Assembly (NCBI GenBank): GCA_019187225.1 | Contig: JABAQQ010000024.1 | Span: 62,001 to 126,000 of the forward strand | DNA from: Saprospiraceae bacterium | GTDB lineage: Bacteria; Bacteroidota; Bacteroidia; Chitinophagales; Saprospiraceae | Reading direction: 5' to 3' | Length of the DNA: 64,000 nt | Shown: positions 56,665-64,000 of the stretch, one piece after another | How positions within the stretch are numbered: position 1 is the first letter of the stretch | Layout of the letters: each line of letters starts with the position of its first letter | Translations under genes and position numbers: made by a program | Notes under the pieces: generated by a model | What the model was told of the DNA's origin: nothing | The model's database searches: none | Seen by the model: only the letters and a program-made list of their open reading frames with translations

Positions 56665-56763
56665 CCCGCAACGAACGACCATCCAAAAAGGCGCAATGCG
56701 GGTTAAGTGACTAAAATGGGGGAAAAGCGCAATGCGGGTTTTGGGATGGTCGTTGGTTGCGGG
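56665..56763. repeat. 20-bp inverted repeat enclosing 14-bp direct repeats
   Basis: CCCGCAACGAACGACCATCC (56665-56684) pairs with 56744-56763 with one mismatch. GCGCAATGCGGGTT occurs twice within the loop. It lies between the integrase and the first cassette and could be the attI or a degraded attC. Confidence 0.65.
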
Positions 56764-56824
56764 AAACCCGTAGTTAGCGGTAAATAAGAAGAAAACAGAA
56801 ATAATTAATTTAAAACAAAACAAA

Positions 56825-57451
56825 ATGGAAAATCAGAATGACAAATGGGGGAGAACTTTTCGGAAGCGATTGCCCATGCTGGCGTTAGTTGCGCCATTAT
56901 GCTTTTTTATTGCATCGGTAGTAAGGGCATTTGGAATTGGAACGCTTCCAGGAGACCTCAATTGGGTAAGTTCATATGAAGGCCTGATTATGACGATTGG
57001 GGTTCCATTTTTTGTGGCCACTTTCATTTTCATGGGACAACGAATCGCAGAACGGTCTCCTAACACAGGAATCGTGGTAACGGTATTGGGTGTTTTGGGT
57101 ACAGCGTTTATCGCCTTTATTTCTGGTTTTAGAGCTTTATCCGCAGGCTTTGTGGCTTCAGGGATGGACCCGAAGGCGATAAATGATGGATTAGAATCGG
57201 AAGCTACTTTAATTTGGTTGTCGGGACTCTTCCTATATAATTTTTGCTTTATGTTCGTCTGGATTATTGCAGGTGTAGCGATAATGAGAAAAAAAATAGC
57301 ACCCTGGTGGGTAGGATTGGCTTTTATATTATCTATCCCATCTCTTATAACTGCTCAAGCCTTGTATTATAATCTGGAAATATTCTGGCCACTTGCTTTG
57401 GGGCTATGGCTGGTAGGAGTTTGGGGGTTGGTCAAGTTTGACGACAAATGA
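56825..57451 (+). CDS. Cassette 1: six-helix membrane protein (DUF4386-like)
   Basis: A 208-residue inner-membrane protein with about six hydrophobic segments (LALVAPLCFFIASVVRAF, IGVPFFVATFIFMG, VVTVLGVLGTAFIAFISGF, FCFMFVWIIAGVAI and two more near the C-terminus). The spacing and short loops recall DUF4386-type proteins, but I would not insist. The gene occupies almost the whole of cassette 1: it starts 51 bp after the cassette boundary, and its stop lies 37 bp before the attC. It is AT-rich compared with chromosomal neighbours. An AT-rich leader (AAATAATTAATTTAAAAC type) precedes the ATG. Function unknown. Confidence 0.75.
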   Translation: MENQNDKWGRTFRKRLPMLALVAPLCFFIASVVRAFGIGTLPGDLNWVSSYEGLIMTIGVPFFVATFIFMGQRIAERSPNTGIVVTVLGVLGTAFIAFISGFRALSAGFVASGMDPKAINDGLESEATLIWLSGLFLYNFCFMFVWIIAGVAIMRKKIAPWWVGLAFILSIPSLITAQALYYNLEIFWPLALGLWLVGVWGLVKFDDK

Positions 57452-57486
57452 GAGAATCAAAAGTCCATTTTTTGATTAAAAGAATC

Positions 57487-57555
57487 TACCGCTAACACGG
57501 CATAGCCGACAAGCCTCCTAAACGTCGGCCTGCGACTATGCAAACCGTTGTGGCG
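57487..57555 (+). other. attC-like site 1 (end of cassette 1)
   Basis: R'' is TACCGCTAAC (57487-57496) and R' is GTTGTGGCG (57547-57555). Inner arms GCATAG (57500-57505) and CTATGC (57536-57541) pair. R'' is the exact reverse complement of the first ten bases of cassette 1 (56773-56782), while R' belongs to cassette 2. Confidence 0.8.
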
Positions 57556-57586
57556 CATTCAATTAATATTTCTAGTAAATTAAAAT

Positions 57587-59221
57587 ATGAGATTTTTTAT
57601 TGCTGCAATTTTATTAGTTATGATGGGGATTTTCTGCCATGCACAAAATTTTACACGGCAAGATTCCTTAAGAGGTTCTATCACACCTGAAAGGTCTTGG
57701 TGGGATTTATCCTATTATCATCTGGATATAACAGTTGATATTGAAAAACAAACAATTCAGGGTTCAAATACTATCAGATACAGAGTATTGAAGCCAAGTC
57801 AAATTATTCAGGTGGACCTTCAGCCTCCAATGGACATTTATAAAGTTACTCAAGAAGGAGAAGAACTAGAGTACTCAAGGGATGGAAATGCTTATTTTAT
57901 TGTATTGAAAAAAGAACAGATGTCAGAATCTTATAATGAAATCATAATCCAATATGGAGGAAAACCCAAGATTGCGCCACGTCCGCCCTGGGACTCAGGT
58001 ATGGTTTGGGGAAAGGATAGCCTTGGTAAACCTTTCGCTTCTAGCATAAGTTGGGGAGCAGGGTCAAGTCAATGGTGGCCGTGTAAAGATCATATGTATG
58101 ATGAGGTTGATAGTCTTAAATTCAGCATTAATGTTCGGAAGGATTTAATAGCAGTAGCCAATGGGAGGTTGATCAATATTGATACCAAGAATAATGGTAC
58201 GAATACCTACCACTGGTTGGTAGTCAATCCAATAAATAATTACGGCCTGAACTTCAACATAGGGAACTATGCGAATTTTTCCGAAGTATACAATGGCGAA
58301 TTAGGTGCTTTATATTGTGATTATTATGTCCTACAACAAAACCTAACGCGAGCTAAAGAACACTTCAAGCAGGTCCCGAAGATGTTAGAAGCATTCGAAT
58401 ATTGGTTTGGGCCCTATCCATTTTATGAGGACAGTTATAAACTTGTTGAAACTCCTTATGTGGGCATGGAACATCAAAGTGCCACAGCATATGGAAATGA
58501 TTATCAAAATGGATATTTAGGACGAGATGGGTCCCAATCAGGATGGGGAAATAAATTTGATTACCTCATTATTCATGAATCGGGCCATGAATGGTTCGCT
58601 TGCAATATTACTTTTAAGGACATTGCCGATATATGGATTCATGAATCTTTCACGACATATTCTGAAGGACTTTATGTTGAATATCACTATGGAAAAGAGG
58701 CTGGAAATGATTATCTGGTTGGAATCAGAAAAGGTATAAATAATGATAAACCTATGATTGGTCATTATGACGTGAATGATTTGGCATATTCAAGTGATAA
58801 TTATCCAAAAGGTGCTACAGTTTTACACATGCTTAGGCAAATAGTAGATGATGATGTGAAATGGAGGCAGGTTCTAAGGGGCCTAAACACAGAGTTTTAT
58901 CATCAAACAGTAACTACACAACAAGTTGAAGATTACATAGCTGAAAAATCAGGACTAAGCCTCGGAGGTTTTTGGAATCAATATTTGAGAACAACTCAAA
59001 TTCCGGTCTTAGAATATTATTTTGCCAATAACAGCCTCTCATACCGGTGGACAAATTCTATAAAGGAATTTGATATGCCATTGAAGGTCATATTGAATGA
59101 AATGGAGGAGTGGATTTATCCTACAACGAAATGGCAGGTAAAAGAAATAGCGGCAGAAAAATTAAAGTTAAAGGTGGATCGCAATTTCTACGTTCCATCG
59201 TTTTATAGTAACCCCAAATAA
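57587..59221 (+). CDS. Cassette 2: M1-family zinc metallopeptidase
   Basis: A 544-residue exported peptidase with the signal peptide MRFFIAAILLVMMGIFCHAQ. Residues about 25-215 are the N-terminal beta-saddle of M1 aminopeptidases. The zinc site HESGH (H330, E331, H334) with E353 in WIHESF has the exact HExxH-x18-E spacing. VGMEHQSATAY stands where the GxMEN exopeptidase loop is expected, with His in place of Asn. It lacks the long helical C-terminal domain of classic PepN, as in shorter bacterial members. It should cleave peptides in the periplasm or outside. It is large for a cassette gene, and its AT-rich composition differs from the chromosome. Confidence 0.92.
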   Translation: MRFFIAAILLVMMGIFCHAQNFTRQDSLRGSITPERSWWDLSYYHLDITVDIEKQTIQGSNTIRYRVLKPSQIIQVDLQPPMDIYKVTQEGEELEYSRDGNAYFIVLKKEQMSESYNEIIIQYGGKPKIAPRPPWDSGMVWGKDSLGKPFASSISWGAGSSQWWPCKDHMYDEVDSLKFSINVRKDLIAVANGRLINIDTKNNGTNTYHWLVVNPINNYGLNFNIGNYANFSEVYNGELGALYCDYYVLQQNLTRAKEHFKQVPKMLEAFEYWFGPYPFYEDSYKLVETPYVGMEHQSATAYGNDYQNGYLGRDGSQSGWGNKFDYLIIHESGHEWFACNITFKDIADIWIHESFTTYSEGLYVEYHYGKEAGNDYLVGIRKGINNDKPMIGHYDVNDLAYSSDNYPKGATVLHMLRQIVDDDVKWRQVLRGLNTEFYHQTVTTQQVEDYIAEKSGLSLGGFWNQYLRTTQIPVLEYYFANNSLSYRWTNSIKEFDMPLKVILNEMEEWIYPTTKWQVKEIAAEKLKLKVDRNFYVPSFYSNPK

Positions 59222-59246
59222 TAACTTTTAAACAAATAATAAACGA

Positions 59247-59319
59247 CGCCACAACACTGCATAAAATGTTCATGGCTCCCATTTGGTCGCCACGCCATTT
59301 ATGCCAGCCGTTCTGCGTC
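59247..59319 (+). other. attC-like site 2 (end of cassette 2)
   Basis: R'' is CGCCACAAC (59247-59255) and R' is GTTCTGCGTC (59310-59319). Inner arms GCATAAAATG (59259-59268) and CATTTATGC (59296-59304) pair with one bulged A, like the extrahelical bases of integron attC hairpins. R'' is the reverse complement of the start of cassette 2. Confidence 0.8.
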
Positions 59320-59336
59320 ATAAGACAAAAATAAAA

Positions 59337-60443
59337 ATGAACAATACACTAAAAATGATTTATCTGATACTCGCATTGATTCTAAATTATTCTTGCGTTG
59401 AGCAGAAATCAACCAGGGAGGAAATAAGTGAATCTAAATTAGCAAGCACTTTAAAACCCGACACCTTAAAATTCAATTCAGGAATTAGCGCTATATTTCA
59501 AGATAGCAAAGGAAATTATTGGTTTGGAAGTAATCGAGAAGGAGTTGCAGTTTATAATGGCAAATCATTCATTTACTTTACTAATAAGGATGGGCTGACT
59601 GATAACCAAATCCATTCTATACAAGAAGATCAAAAAGGCGTTATTTGGTTTAATACCCAACAGGGAGTGAGCAGTTATAATGGAACAACGATAAAAAATC
59701 ACACCAAAGCAGAGACAGAAACTTCACAAAATACTTTCCAAATTCAGCCTAATGAACCTTTGCAAGGAAAATGGATGAAATCCGATAACGACCTTTGGTT
59801 TGAAGCTGGTATCAAAGAAGGCGTTTATAGATTTGATGGGCAGGTATTAAATTACTTACCGTTTCCGTCTCATAAAGTCCTTGACCCTAATGATAATTTA
59901 TTTGCGGTAACAGATATTTCAAAAGGAAAAAATAATATGATTTGGTTTGGTACTTATGCAGGTGTTTATGGGTATAACGGGAGTGATTTTACCATCATTA
60001 ATGATGAAACACTAGGATTTGACAGAAAAATTGAACCTTTGCACATACGAAGTATTTTCGAGGATTCTAAAGGCAGGCTTTGGATTGGAAATAATGGAAT
60101 TGGTGTATTACTAAAAGATGGTGATTCAATAATTAATTTTTCAAAGAAGAATAACTTAATTCACCCCAATAGTTCAAAAAAAGGAGACAAATCACCTCAA
60201 GGTACACTTGAACACATTTTTACAATCGCTGAAGATAACAAAGGAAATATTTGGTTTGGAGACAGAGATGCAGGAGTATGGAAATATGATGGCGAAACAA
60301 TGAAAAATTACACCAAAAAAGATGGACTAACCAATGATTTTGCCCTCTCAATTTACGAAGATAGTAATGAGAAATTGTGGTTTGGAATGGCAGATGGAAG
60401 CATATATATTTTTAACGGAAAGACATTTGAAAAGCAAATCTAA
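59337..60443 (+). CDS. Cassette 3: two-component-type propeller lipoprotein
   Basis: A 368-residue lipoprotein. The ATG at 59337 gives MIYLILALILNYSC, a lipobox with Cys near residue 20; the frame from 59283 would start inside the attC site and is rejected. The mature part is a two-component regulator propeller, with blades of the type AIFQDSKGNYWFGSNREGVA, SIQEDQKGVIWFNTQQGV, SIFEDSKGRLWIGNNGIGV and TIAEDNKGNIWFGDRDAGV. Such propellers usually form the sensor part of hybrid kinases. Here the protein has no kinase domain, so it may be a stand-alone periplasmic or outer-membrane ligand binder. A propeller sensor gene also starts at 63764. Confidence 0.87.
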   Translation: MNNTLKMIYLILALILNYSCVEQKSTREEISESKLASTLKPDTLKFNSGISAIFQDSKGNYWFGSNREGVAVYNGKSFIYFTNKDGLTDNQIHSIQEDQKGVIWFNTQQGVSSYNGTTIKNHTKAETETSQNTFQIQPNEPLQGKWMKSDNDLWFEAGIKEGVYRFDGQVLNYLPFPSHKVLDPNDNLFAVTDISKGKNNMIWFGTYAGVYGYNGSDFTIINDETLGFDRKIEPLHIRSIFEDSKGRLWIGNNGIGVLLKDGDSIINFSKKNNLIHPNSSKKGDKSPQGTLEHIFTIAEDNKGNIWFGDRDAGVWKYDGETMKNYTKKDGLTNDFALSIYEDSNEKLWFGMADGSIYIFNGKTFEKQI

Positions 60444-60455
60444 AAAGGAATACGA

Positions 60456-60547
60456 ACGCAGAACAACGCACTCAACGCCAACCGCCGCCAATGCCCAACC
60501 CGCAAGCCCAACGCACGGCGGCACAGCGTACATCCAGCCGTTGGATG
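60456..60547 (+). other. attC-like site 3 (end of cassette 3)
   Basis: R'' is ACGCAGAAC (60456-60464), the reverse complement of the first bases of cassette 3; R' is GTTGGATG (60540-60547). Internal arms GCCGCC and GGCGGC pair. This site is longer (92 bp) and less regular than sites 1 and 2. No downstream copy of the complement CATCCAAC was seen, so the array appears to end here. Confidence 0.7.
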
Positions 60548-60809
60548 TAATAAAAACACAATTATTTTTGGAAAAATCGATTCAGTATAAGCAGAATGGA
60601 ATTGGTGCGGAATGGACGGGTATCGAGCGGATATCGGGAAATAGTACTTCTGCTGTCCCCAAGTGCGCAGGTATAGGTTGAGGCTGTTTATACATAAGAG
60701 CGTATTGGCACGTTTGCGCTGAAATTAAAAAAGCAGGGCCTTTTAACCATTTTTGTGTTTCTTCGGAGTCTGTTAGAGTGTGTCCAACAGCCTCTTCCAG
60801 AACAGACAA
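60548..60809. other. Non-coding flank after the cassette array
   Basis: About 260 bp with no convincing gene, between the last attC-like site and the kinase gene. A TCCAAC word at 60783-60788 only partly matches the R'' expected for a fourth cassette. It may be a degraded cassette end plus the kinase promoter. Confidence 0.4.
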
Positions 60810-62726
60810 ATGAGAATACTTTTATATCTCTGGATATTTTTGAGCATATTTCTGACCGGCTGCAGCAAGCCGTCCGCCCCTCCGGCTGCTACTGGCTCGC
60901 AACCCTACATCCTGGACAGCCCGGACAATCACCGGCTGCGGGGGCACTTACAGATCTTACCAGACACCGGTAGGAGTTACACCATCGGGGACATCGTGCA
61001 GCCGCAGTTGCAAAGCCGGTTTGTATCATTTGCTGACAAGATATTCGAGCCCCGGAGCCACCAACCTTATTGGGGGAAGATCCAACTGGAAAACCGTTTG
61101 CCCGATGCGGACATGCACAGCGAATGGGTCCTCAACTTTACCGGTACGTTCACTAAATTAACACTGTTCAAGCCGGCGGAAAATGGCGCCTGGATTCCGG
61201 AACTCAACGGCACTTTTGTCCCGGCGCACCGGAAAAACTTTGTCCCTGTAAAAACCGGCAACTGGTTCAAAGTAGTGCTGCCGCCCAGGGAGGTCGTAAC
61301 GCTGTACTTCCGGGGTGAGAGCGCACGCACCGCCCTGCCGCCCACGTTTCACATCTATGTGCAGCCCCTGGCTGTCTATTACGACAAACTGGTACGTGAA
61401 AAAACATGGAATGCCCTGTTCACCGGCTTTTTACTGATGATGTTACTCTATAATCTCATCAAGTTCTTTGTCGTCAGGGACCGCAGCTATATCTACTATT
61501 CCGGGTACCTGCTGACAGTGGCGCTCTACACAGCGCACAGCGCCCATGATTTGAAAGACTGGGTGGGCGACTTTGTTTTCCCGAACCATCCTGCCTACCA
61601 CAACCTGTTTAAAATCTCCCTTTATCTGGGACTGATGTTCTGGCTGGCGTTCATCCGCAGTTTTTTGAAACTGGAAAAACTGCTTCCCCGCTGGGACCGG
61701 TATTTCAGGTACCTGACATGGCTCGGTGCACCCTTGATGGCAGCCTTCATTTTTCTGGCCTTCCGGTACAATTTCAGTTACGTAATTGATGACCAAACGA
61801 CCTTGTTCTACATCGTGTTGGTCACTATTTCGGGGTTCGTTTTCATCTATCCCTTGTACAGGACCAAAGACCCGAAAGGGTATTTTATCGCAGCGGGTAT
61901 CAGTGTCATCAGCCTCGGATTCCTGCTAACCCTGTTTTCGAGGATTTACCAAACGGAATTTACTGTCGCTTATCTCAAAGTGTGCACCATCGTCGAAATC
62001 CTGATCTTTTCCATAGGCCTGGCCTACCGGCATAAAAAACAGGTAACGGACAAACAACAAGCCGATTTTGCGCTCCGCGAAAGCCGGCTGCTCCAGGAAA
62101 AGAATCAAATGGAAGCTGACCGGCTCCAGGAGCTGAACGACTTCAAAAGCCGCTTTTTTACCAACATCACCCACGAGTTCCGCACGCCACTGACCGTTAT
62201 CCTGGGCATGACAGAACGGTTGACGATGGACAGTGGACGGCTGACGGAGAGCGACGCAAAGGACAAATTGAAGTTGATTAAGCGCAACGGCGAATCGCTG
62301 CTGCGGCTCATCAACCAAATCCTCGACCTGGCAAAGTTGGAGTCCAACACTTTAAAAATCAACTATATCCAGGGCGATGTGCTGACTTATTTGAAATACG
62401 TCGCCGAAAGCCTGCACTCCCTCGCCAATGCCCAAAACGTGCTGCTGCAGGTGGAAAGCAACCAAATTGCTATTGTGATGGACTACGACCCCGAGCGGTT
62501 TTTGCAGATCATCCACAACCTTCTGTCCAATGCCATCAAGTTCACGCCGTCCGGCGGGAAGGTGATTTTGCGGGGAGATTTGCATGGCGATTGGCTGCAC
62601 GTTTCGGTATCGGATTCAGGCCCGGGCATTCCAGCGGACGAACTGCCGCACCTGTTTGAGCGGTTTTTCAGGCAAAAAATCAGGAACACGCCAAAGCGGG
62701 CGGCACGGGTATCGGGCTTTCCCTGA
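60810..62726 (+). CDS. 7TMR-DISM sensor histidine kinase, truncated by frameshift
   Basis: The first 639 residues of a hybrid sensor. Layout: an N-terminal hydrophobic leader (MRILLYLWIFLSIFLTGC); a 7TMR-DISM extracellular domain (about 40-190); seven membrane helices (about 200-400); a short coiled coil (LQEKNQMEADRLQELNDFK); a HisKA domain with FFTNITHEFRTPLTVILGM (His about 454); and an ATPase domain with the N box NLLSNAIKFTPSGGK and G1 box SDSGPGIPADELPHLFERFF. The frame breaks at an A6 run (62674-62679): one more A would restore QEHAKAGGTGIGLSLT, the G2 box, and join the frame to 62747-63688. A GTG at 60780 is a less likely start. Confidence 0.85.
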   Translation: MRILLYLWIFLSIFLTGCSKPSAPPAATGSQPYILDSPDNHRLRGHLQILPDTGRSYTIGDIVQPQLQSRFVSFADKIFEPRSHQPYWGKIQLENRLPDADMHSEWVLNFTGTFTKLTLFKPAENGAWIPELNGTFVPAHRKNFVPVKTGNWFKVVLPPREVVTLYFRGESARTALPPTFHIYVQPLAVYYDKLVREKTWNALFTGFLLMMLLYNLIKFFVVRDRSYIYYSGYLLTVALYTAHSAHDLKDWVGDFVFPNHPAYHNLFKISLYLGLMFWLAFIRSFLKLEKLLPRWDRYFRYLTWLGAPLMAAFIFLAFRYNFSYVIDDQTTLFYIVLVTISGFVFIYPLYRTKDPKGYFIAAGISVISLGFLLTLFSRIYQTEFTVAYLKVCTIVEILIFSIGLAYRHKKQVTDKQQADFALRESRLLQEKNQMEADRLQELNDFKSRFFTNITHEFRTPLTVILGMTERLTMDSGRLTESDAKDKLKLIKRNGESLLRLINQILDLAKLESNTLKINYIQGDVLTYLKYVAESLHSLANAQNVLLQVESNQIAIVMDYDPERFLQIIHNLLSNAIKFTPSGGKVILRGDLHGDWLHVSVSDSGPGIPADELPHLFERFFRQKIRNTPKRAARVSGFP

Positions 62727-62746
62727 CTAATGAACTGGTCAAGGCG

Positions 62747-63688
62747 ATGGGGGGTGACATCACTGTGGAGAGCAAGGTCGGTGTGGGCAGTACGTTTTTG
62801 GTGAAATTGCCGGTGACCAATACGGCTGCATTCATAGATAAAACACCCGGCGCAGGGTTGGAGGAATGGAAGTCTAACGCAGCGATCCCGTCCGACACCG
62901 CTGTCTCGGACTTACAAAACGCTGATACGTCCCTGCCGCAAATCCTGCTCATCGAAGACAACCCCGACGTGGTGGAATACCTGACCGCCTGTCTCGAAAG
63001 CCAATACCGCCTCGACTATGCCTACAACGGCATGGCCGGAATCGAAAAAGCGCTCGAATCGGTGCCCGACCTCATCGTGAGCGATGTGATGATGCCTGTC
63101 AAAGACGGCTTCGAGGTGTTGGAAACCCTGAAGAACGACGAGCGCACCAGCCATATCCCCATCATACTGCTGACCGCCAAAGCCGATGTGCAGAACCGGT
63201 TGGCGGGGCTGCGCCGGGGCGCCGATGCTTATCTGGCAAAGCCTTTTAACCGGGAAGAATTGTCGATACGGGTCGAAAACCTGCTCGAACTGCGCCGCAA
63301 GTTGCAAGCCAAATATAGTCAGCATGGATGGGGGCTCCACGACTCCGGGGCACAGCCGCCAGACATCGATCCTGAAGACGTTTTCCTTAAAAAATTCAGA
63401 ACCGTCATGGAAGCCAACCTGTCCGACCCCGACTTTGAAATGCCGCAGATGGAGCGCGCCCTCGCCATGAGCCGCAGCCAGATTTACCGCAAGGTGAAAG
63501 CCCTGACGGGCAAATCGCCCAGCCTGTTTATCCGTTCCATCCGCCTGCACCATGGCCGGCATCTGCTGCTGACCACCGACCTTACCGTTTCGGAAATTGC
63601 GTACGAAGTGGGCTATTCTGCTCTGAATAACTTCTCCGATGCCTTTTTGGAGGAGTTTGGGGAGCGGCCGGGGAAGGTGCGGGGGTAG
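62747..63688 (+). CDS. Hybrid sensor C-terminal part: receiver plus AraC-type HTH
   Basis: A 313-codon frame that continues the kinase gene after the frameshift. It begins with the end of the ATPase domain (GGDITVESKVGVGSTFLVKL). A receiver domain follows at about residues 62-180, with ILLIEDNPDVVEYL, phosphoacceptor Asp in LIVSDVMMPVKDGF, LLTAKAD and AYLAKPFNREEL. The AraC-type helix-turn-helix DNA-binding region at about 205-313 has MERALAMSRSQIYRKVKALTG and LTVSEIAYEVGYSALNNFSD. Together with 60810-62726 it forms a one-protein hybrid two-component system. Alone it would be a kinase-less regulator. The given start is only the first ATG in this frame. Confidence 0.85.
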   Translation: MGGDITVESKVGVGSTFLVKLPVTNTAAFIDKTPGAGLEEWKSNAAIPSDTAVSDLQNADTSLPQILLIEDNPDVVEYLTACLESQYRLDYAYNGMAGIEKALESVPDLIVSDVMMPVKDGFEVLETLKNDERTSHIPIILLTAKADVQNRLAGLRRGADAYLAKPFNREELSIRVENLLELRRKLQAKYSQHGWGLHDSGAQPPDIDPEDVFLKKFRTVMEANLSDPDFEMPQMERALAMSRSQIYRKVKALTGKSPSLFIRSIRLHHGRHLLLTTDLTVSEIAYEVGYSALNNFSDAFLEEFGERPGKVRG

Positions 63689-63763
63689 AAACCGTCTGAA
63701 AGTTTTTATCCCGTATGCTTCCTGCTTTCCGGAAAAAAAGCGAAAATTACAGCCGATTCAACT

Positions 63764-64000
63764 GTGCGTCCGCTGAAAAAAATATCGACCTTTCTTTTTC
63801 TGATCAGTGCAATTCCGCTTTTTGCACAAAATGTTCAGCATCAGCTGATCTCTACTGCCGATGGACTGTCGCAGGGTAATATACATGATTTAATTCAAAC
63901 GCGCGACGGATTCATATGGATAGGAACCAGTGATGGACTGAACCGATATGATGGCAGGCGTTTTGAAACGTTTGCTTCCAACCCCTTTGCCCCGTTTTCC
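63764..64000 (+). CDS. Propeller sensor protein, N-terminal part, cut by window edge
   Basis: A 79-codon open frame to the window end. From the GTG at 63764 it gives a basic head and signal-type segment (KKISTFLFLISAIPLFAQ), then LISTADGLSQGNIHDLIQTR and DGFIWIGTSDGLNRYDGRRF, the typical first blade of two-component regulator propellers. In Bacteroidota these usually lead a hybrid histidine kinase or an adenylate-cyclase/LuxR-type regulator; what follows is outside the window. No ATG suits, so GTG is proposed. It lies 75 bp after the hybrid sensor gene on the same strand. Confidence 0.75.
   Translation, partial: MRPLKKISTFLFLISAIPLFAQNVQHQLISTADGLSQGNIHDLIQTRDGFIWIGTSDGLNRYDGRRFETFASNPFAPFS

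Larger units (their letters stand above)
56489..56824. other. Integrase-array junction: palindromes and direct repeats (attI-like region)
   Basis: These 336 bp hold no gene but are dense in structure: an attC-like site (56585-56652), a 20-bp inverted repeat with one mismatch (56665-56684 against 56744-56763), two direct copies of GCGCAATGCGGGTT (56691-56704, 56727-56740) inside that repeat, and the GTTAGCGGTA box at 56773 where cassette 1 begins. By analogy with integrons the direct repeats could be integrase-binding sites of an attI. Confidence 0.55.
56585..60547 (+). mobile_element. Integron-like gene cassette array (three complete cassettes)
   Basis: Three co-oriented genes are separated by structured spacers that behave as attC sites. 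Cassette 1 (56774-57547) begins GTTAGCGGTA and its downstream site carries TACCGCTAAC. Cassette 2 (57548-59310) begins GTTGTGGCG and ends with CGCCACAAC. Cassette 3 (59311-60540) begins GTTCTGCGT and ends with ACGCAGAAC. Thus each cassette's R'' box is the reverse complement of its own first bases, as required when a circular cassette is inserted at G^TT. Sites share AAC-A-x-x-GC at the left and CC-GTT at the right. The array is AT-richer than the flanking chromosome. An IntI-like recombinase lies just upstream on the same strand. Confidence 0.8.

Noticed and set aside
59283-59336. Upstream start for the cassette 3 gene
   Set aside because: It would begin inside the attC-like site; the ATG at 59337 gives a proper lipoprotein signal.
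62674-62679. Programmed -1 frameshift in the hybrid kinase
   Set aside because: The in-frame codons CAA AAA ATC do not form the usual X-XXY-YYZ slippery heptamer; an indel is simpler.

Overview
The window looks like a chromosomal segment of a Bacteroidota bacterium, probably Saprospirales-like. Evidence: several large secreted proteins end in type IX secretion (T9SS) C-terminal sorting domains, SprB repeats occur, promoters fit the Bacteroidota pattern TTTG-N19-21-TAnnTTTG, Shine-Dalgarno sequences are weak, and families common in this phylum are present (DUF3127, DUF3857-transglutaminase, 7TMR-DISM hybrid kinases). Most of the window is moderately GC-rich. The stretch at about 56.8-60.5 kb is clearly AT-richer.

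Layout. 1-5.3 kb: two tandem paralogous T9SS cargo proteins (minus) and a sortilin-like propeller protein, translationally coupled to a DUF2142 membrane protein. 6.8-7.1 kb: an IS66 transposase remnant. 7.1-10.7 kb: a mannosylglycerate locus (synthase, phosphatase, divergent hydrolase). 10.7-16.6 kb: a cation/proton antiporter, a lipoprotein, DUF5691, metK and a MarR-GNAT fusion with a recognisable promoter/operator. 16.6-18.2 kb: a PLD-type nuclease with an EVE-like tail, then a CdiA-type nuclease-toxin domain gene with a tiny partner. 18.4-30 kb: dnaE, a propeller cargo protein, a peptide-type solute-binding lipoprotein, DUF3127, membrane and secreted proteins, and a polyprenyl synthetase. 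30-46.8 kb: O-antigen-ligase/TPR protein, desaturase, beta-helix adhesin, MazG, radical SAM, two DUF3857 paralogues, a PKD protein, an ATP-grasp enzyme, a secreted protein, a probable antisense-strand ncRNA and an OmpR-type regulator. 47-54.6 kb: methylmalonyl-CoA mutase, an Rpn-type nuclease, another sortilin-like protein and a DEAD-box helicase.

55-60.6 kb is the most interesting part. A frameshifted IntI-like tyrosine recombinase is followed by three co-oriented gene cassettes (membrane protein, M1 peptidase, propeller lipoprotein). Each cassette starts with a GTT-box whose reverse complement is the R'' box of that cassette's own downstream recombination site. This is the signature of integron gene cassettes with attC sites. 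After the array come a frameshifted hybrid histidine kinase/AraC regulator and the start of a second propeller sensor.

Non-coding sequence is rich in palindromes: a 34-bp perfect hairpin, a 35-bp inverted repeat, an inverted minisatellite of GTTGGAC/GTCCAAC words, and several terminators. Two coding frames are broken next to homopolymers (CCCC at about 55.79 kb, A6 at 62.67 kb), so assembly indels should be excluded before these genes are called dead.
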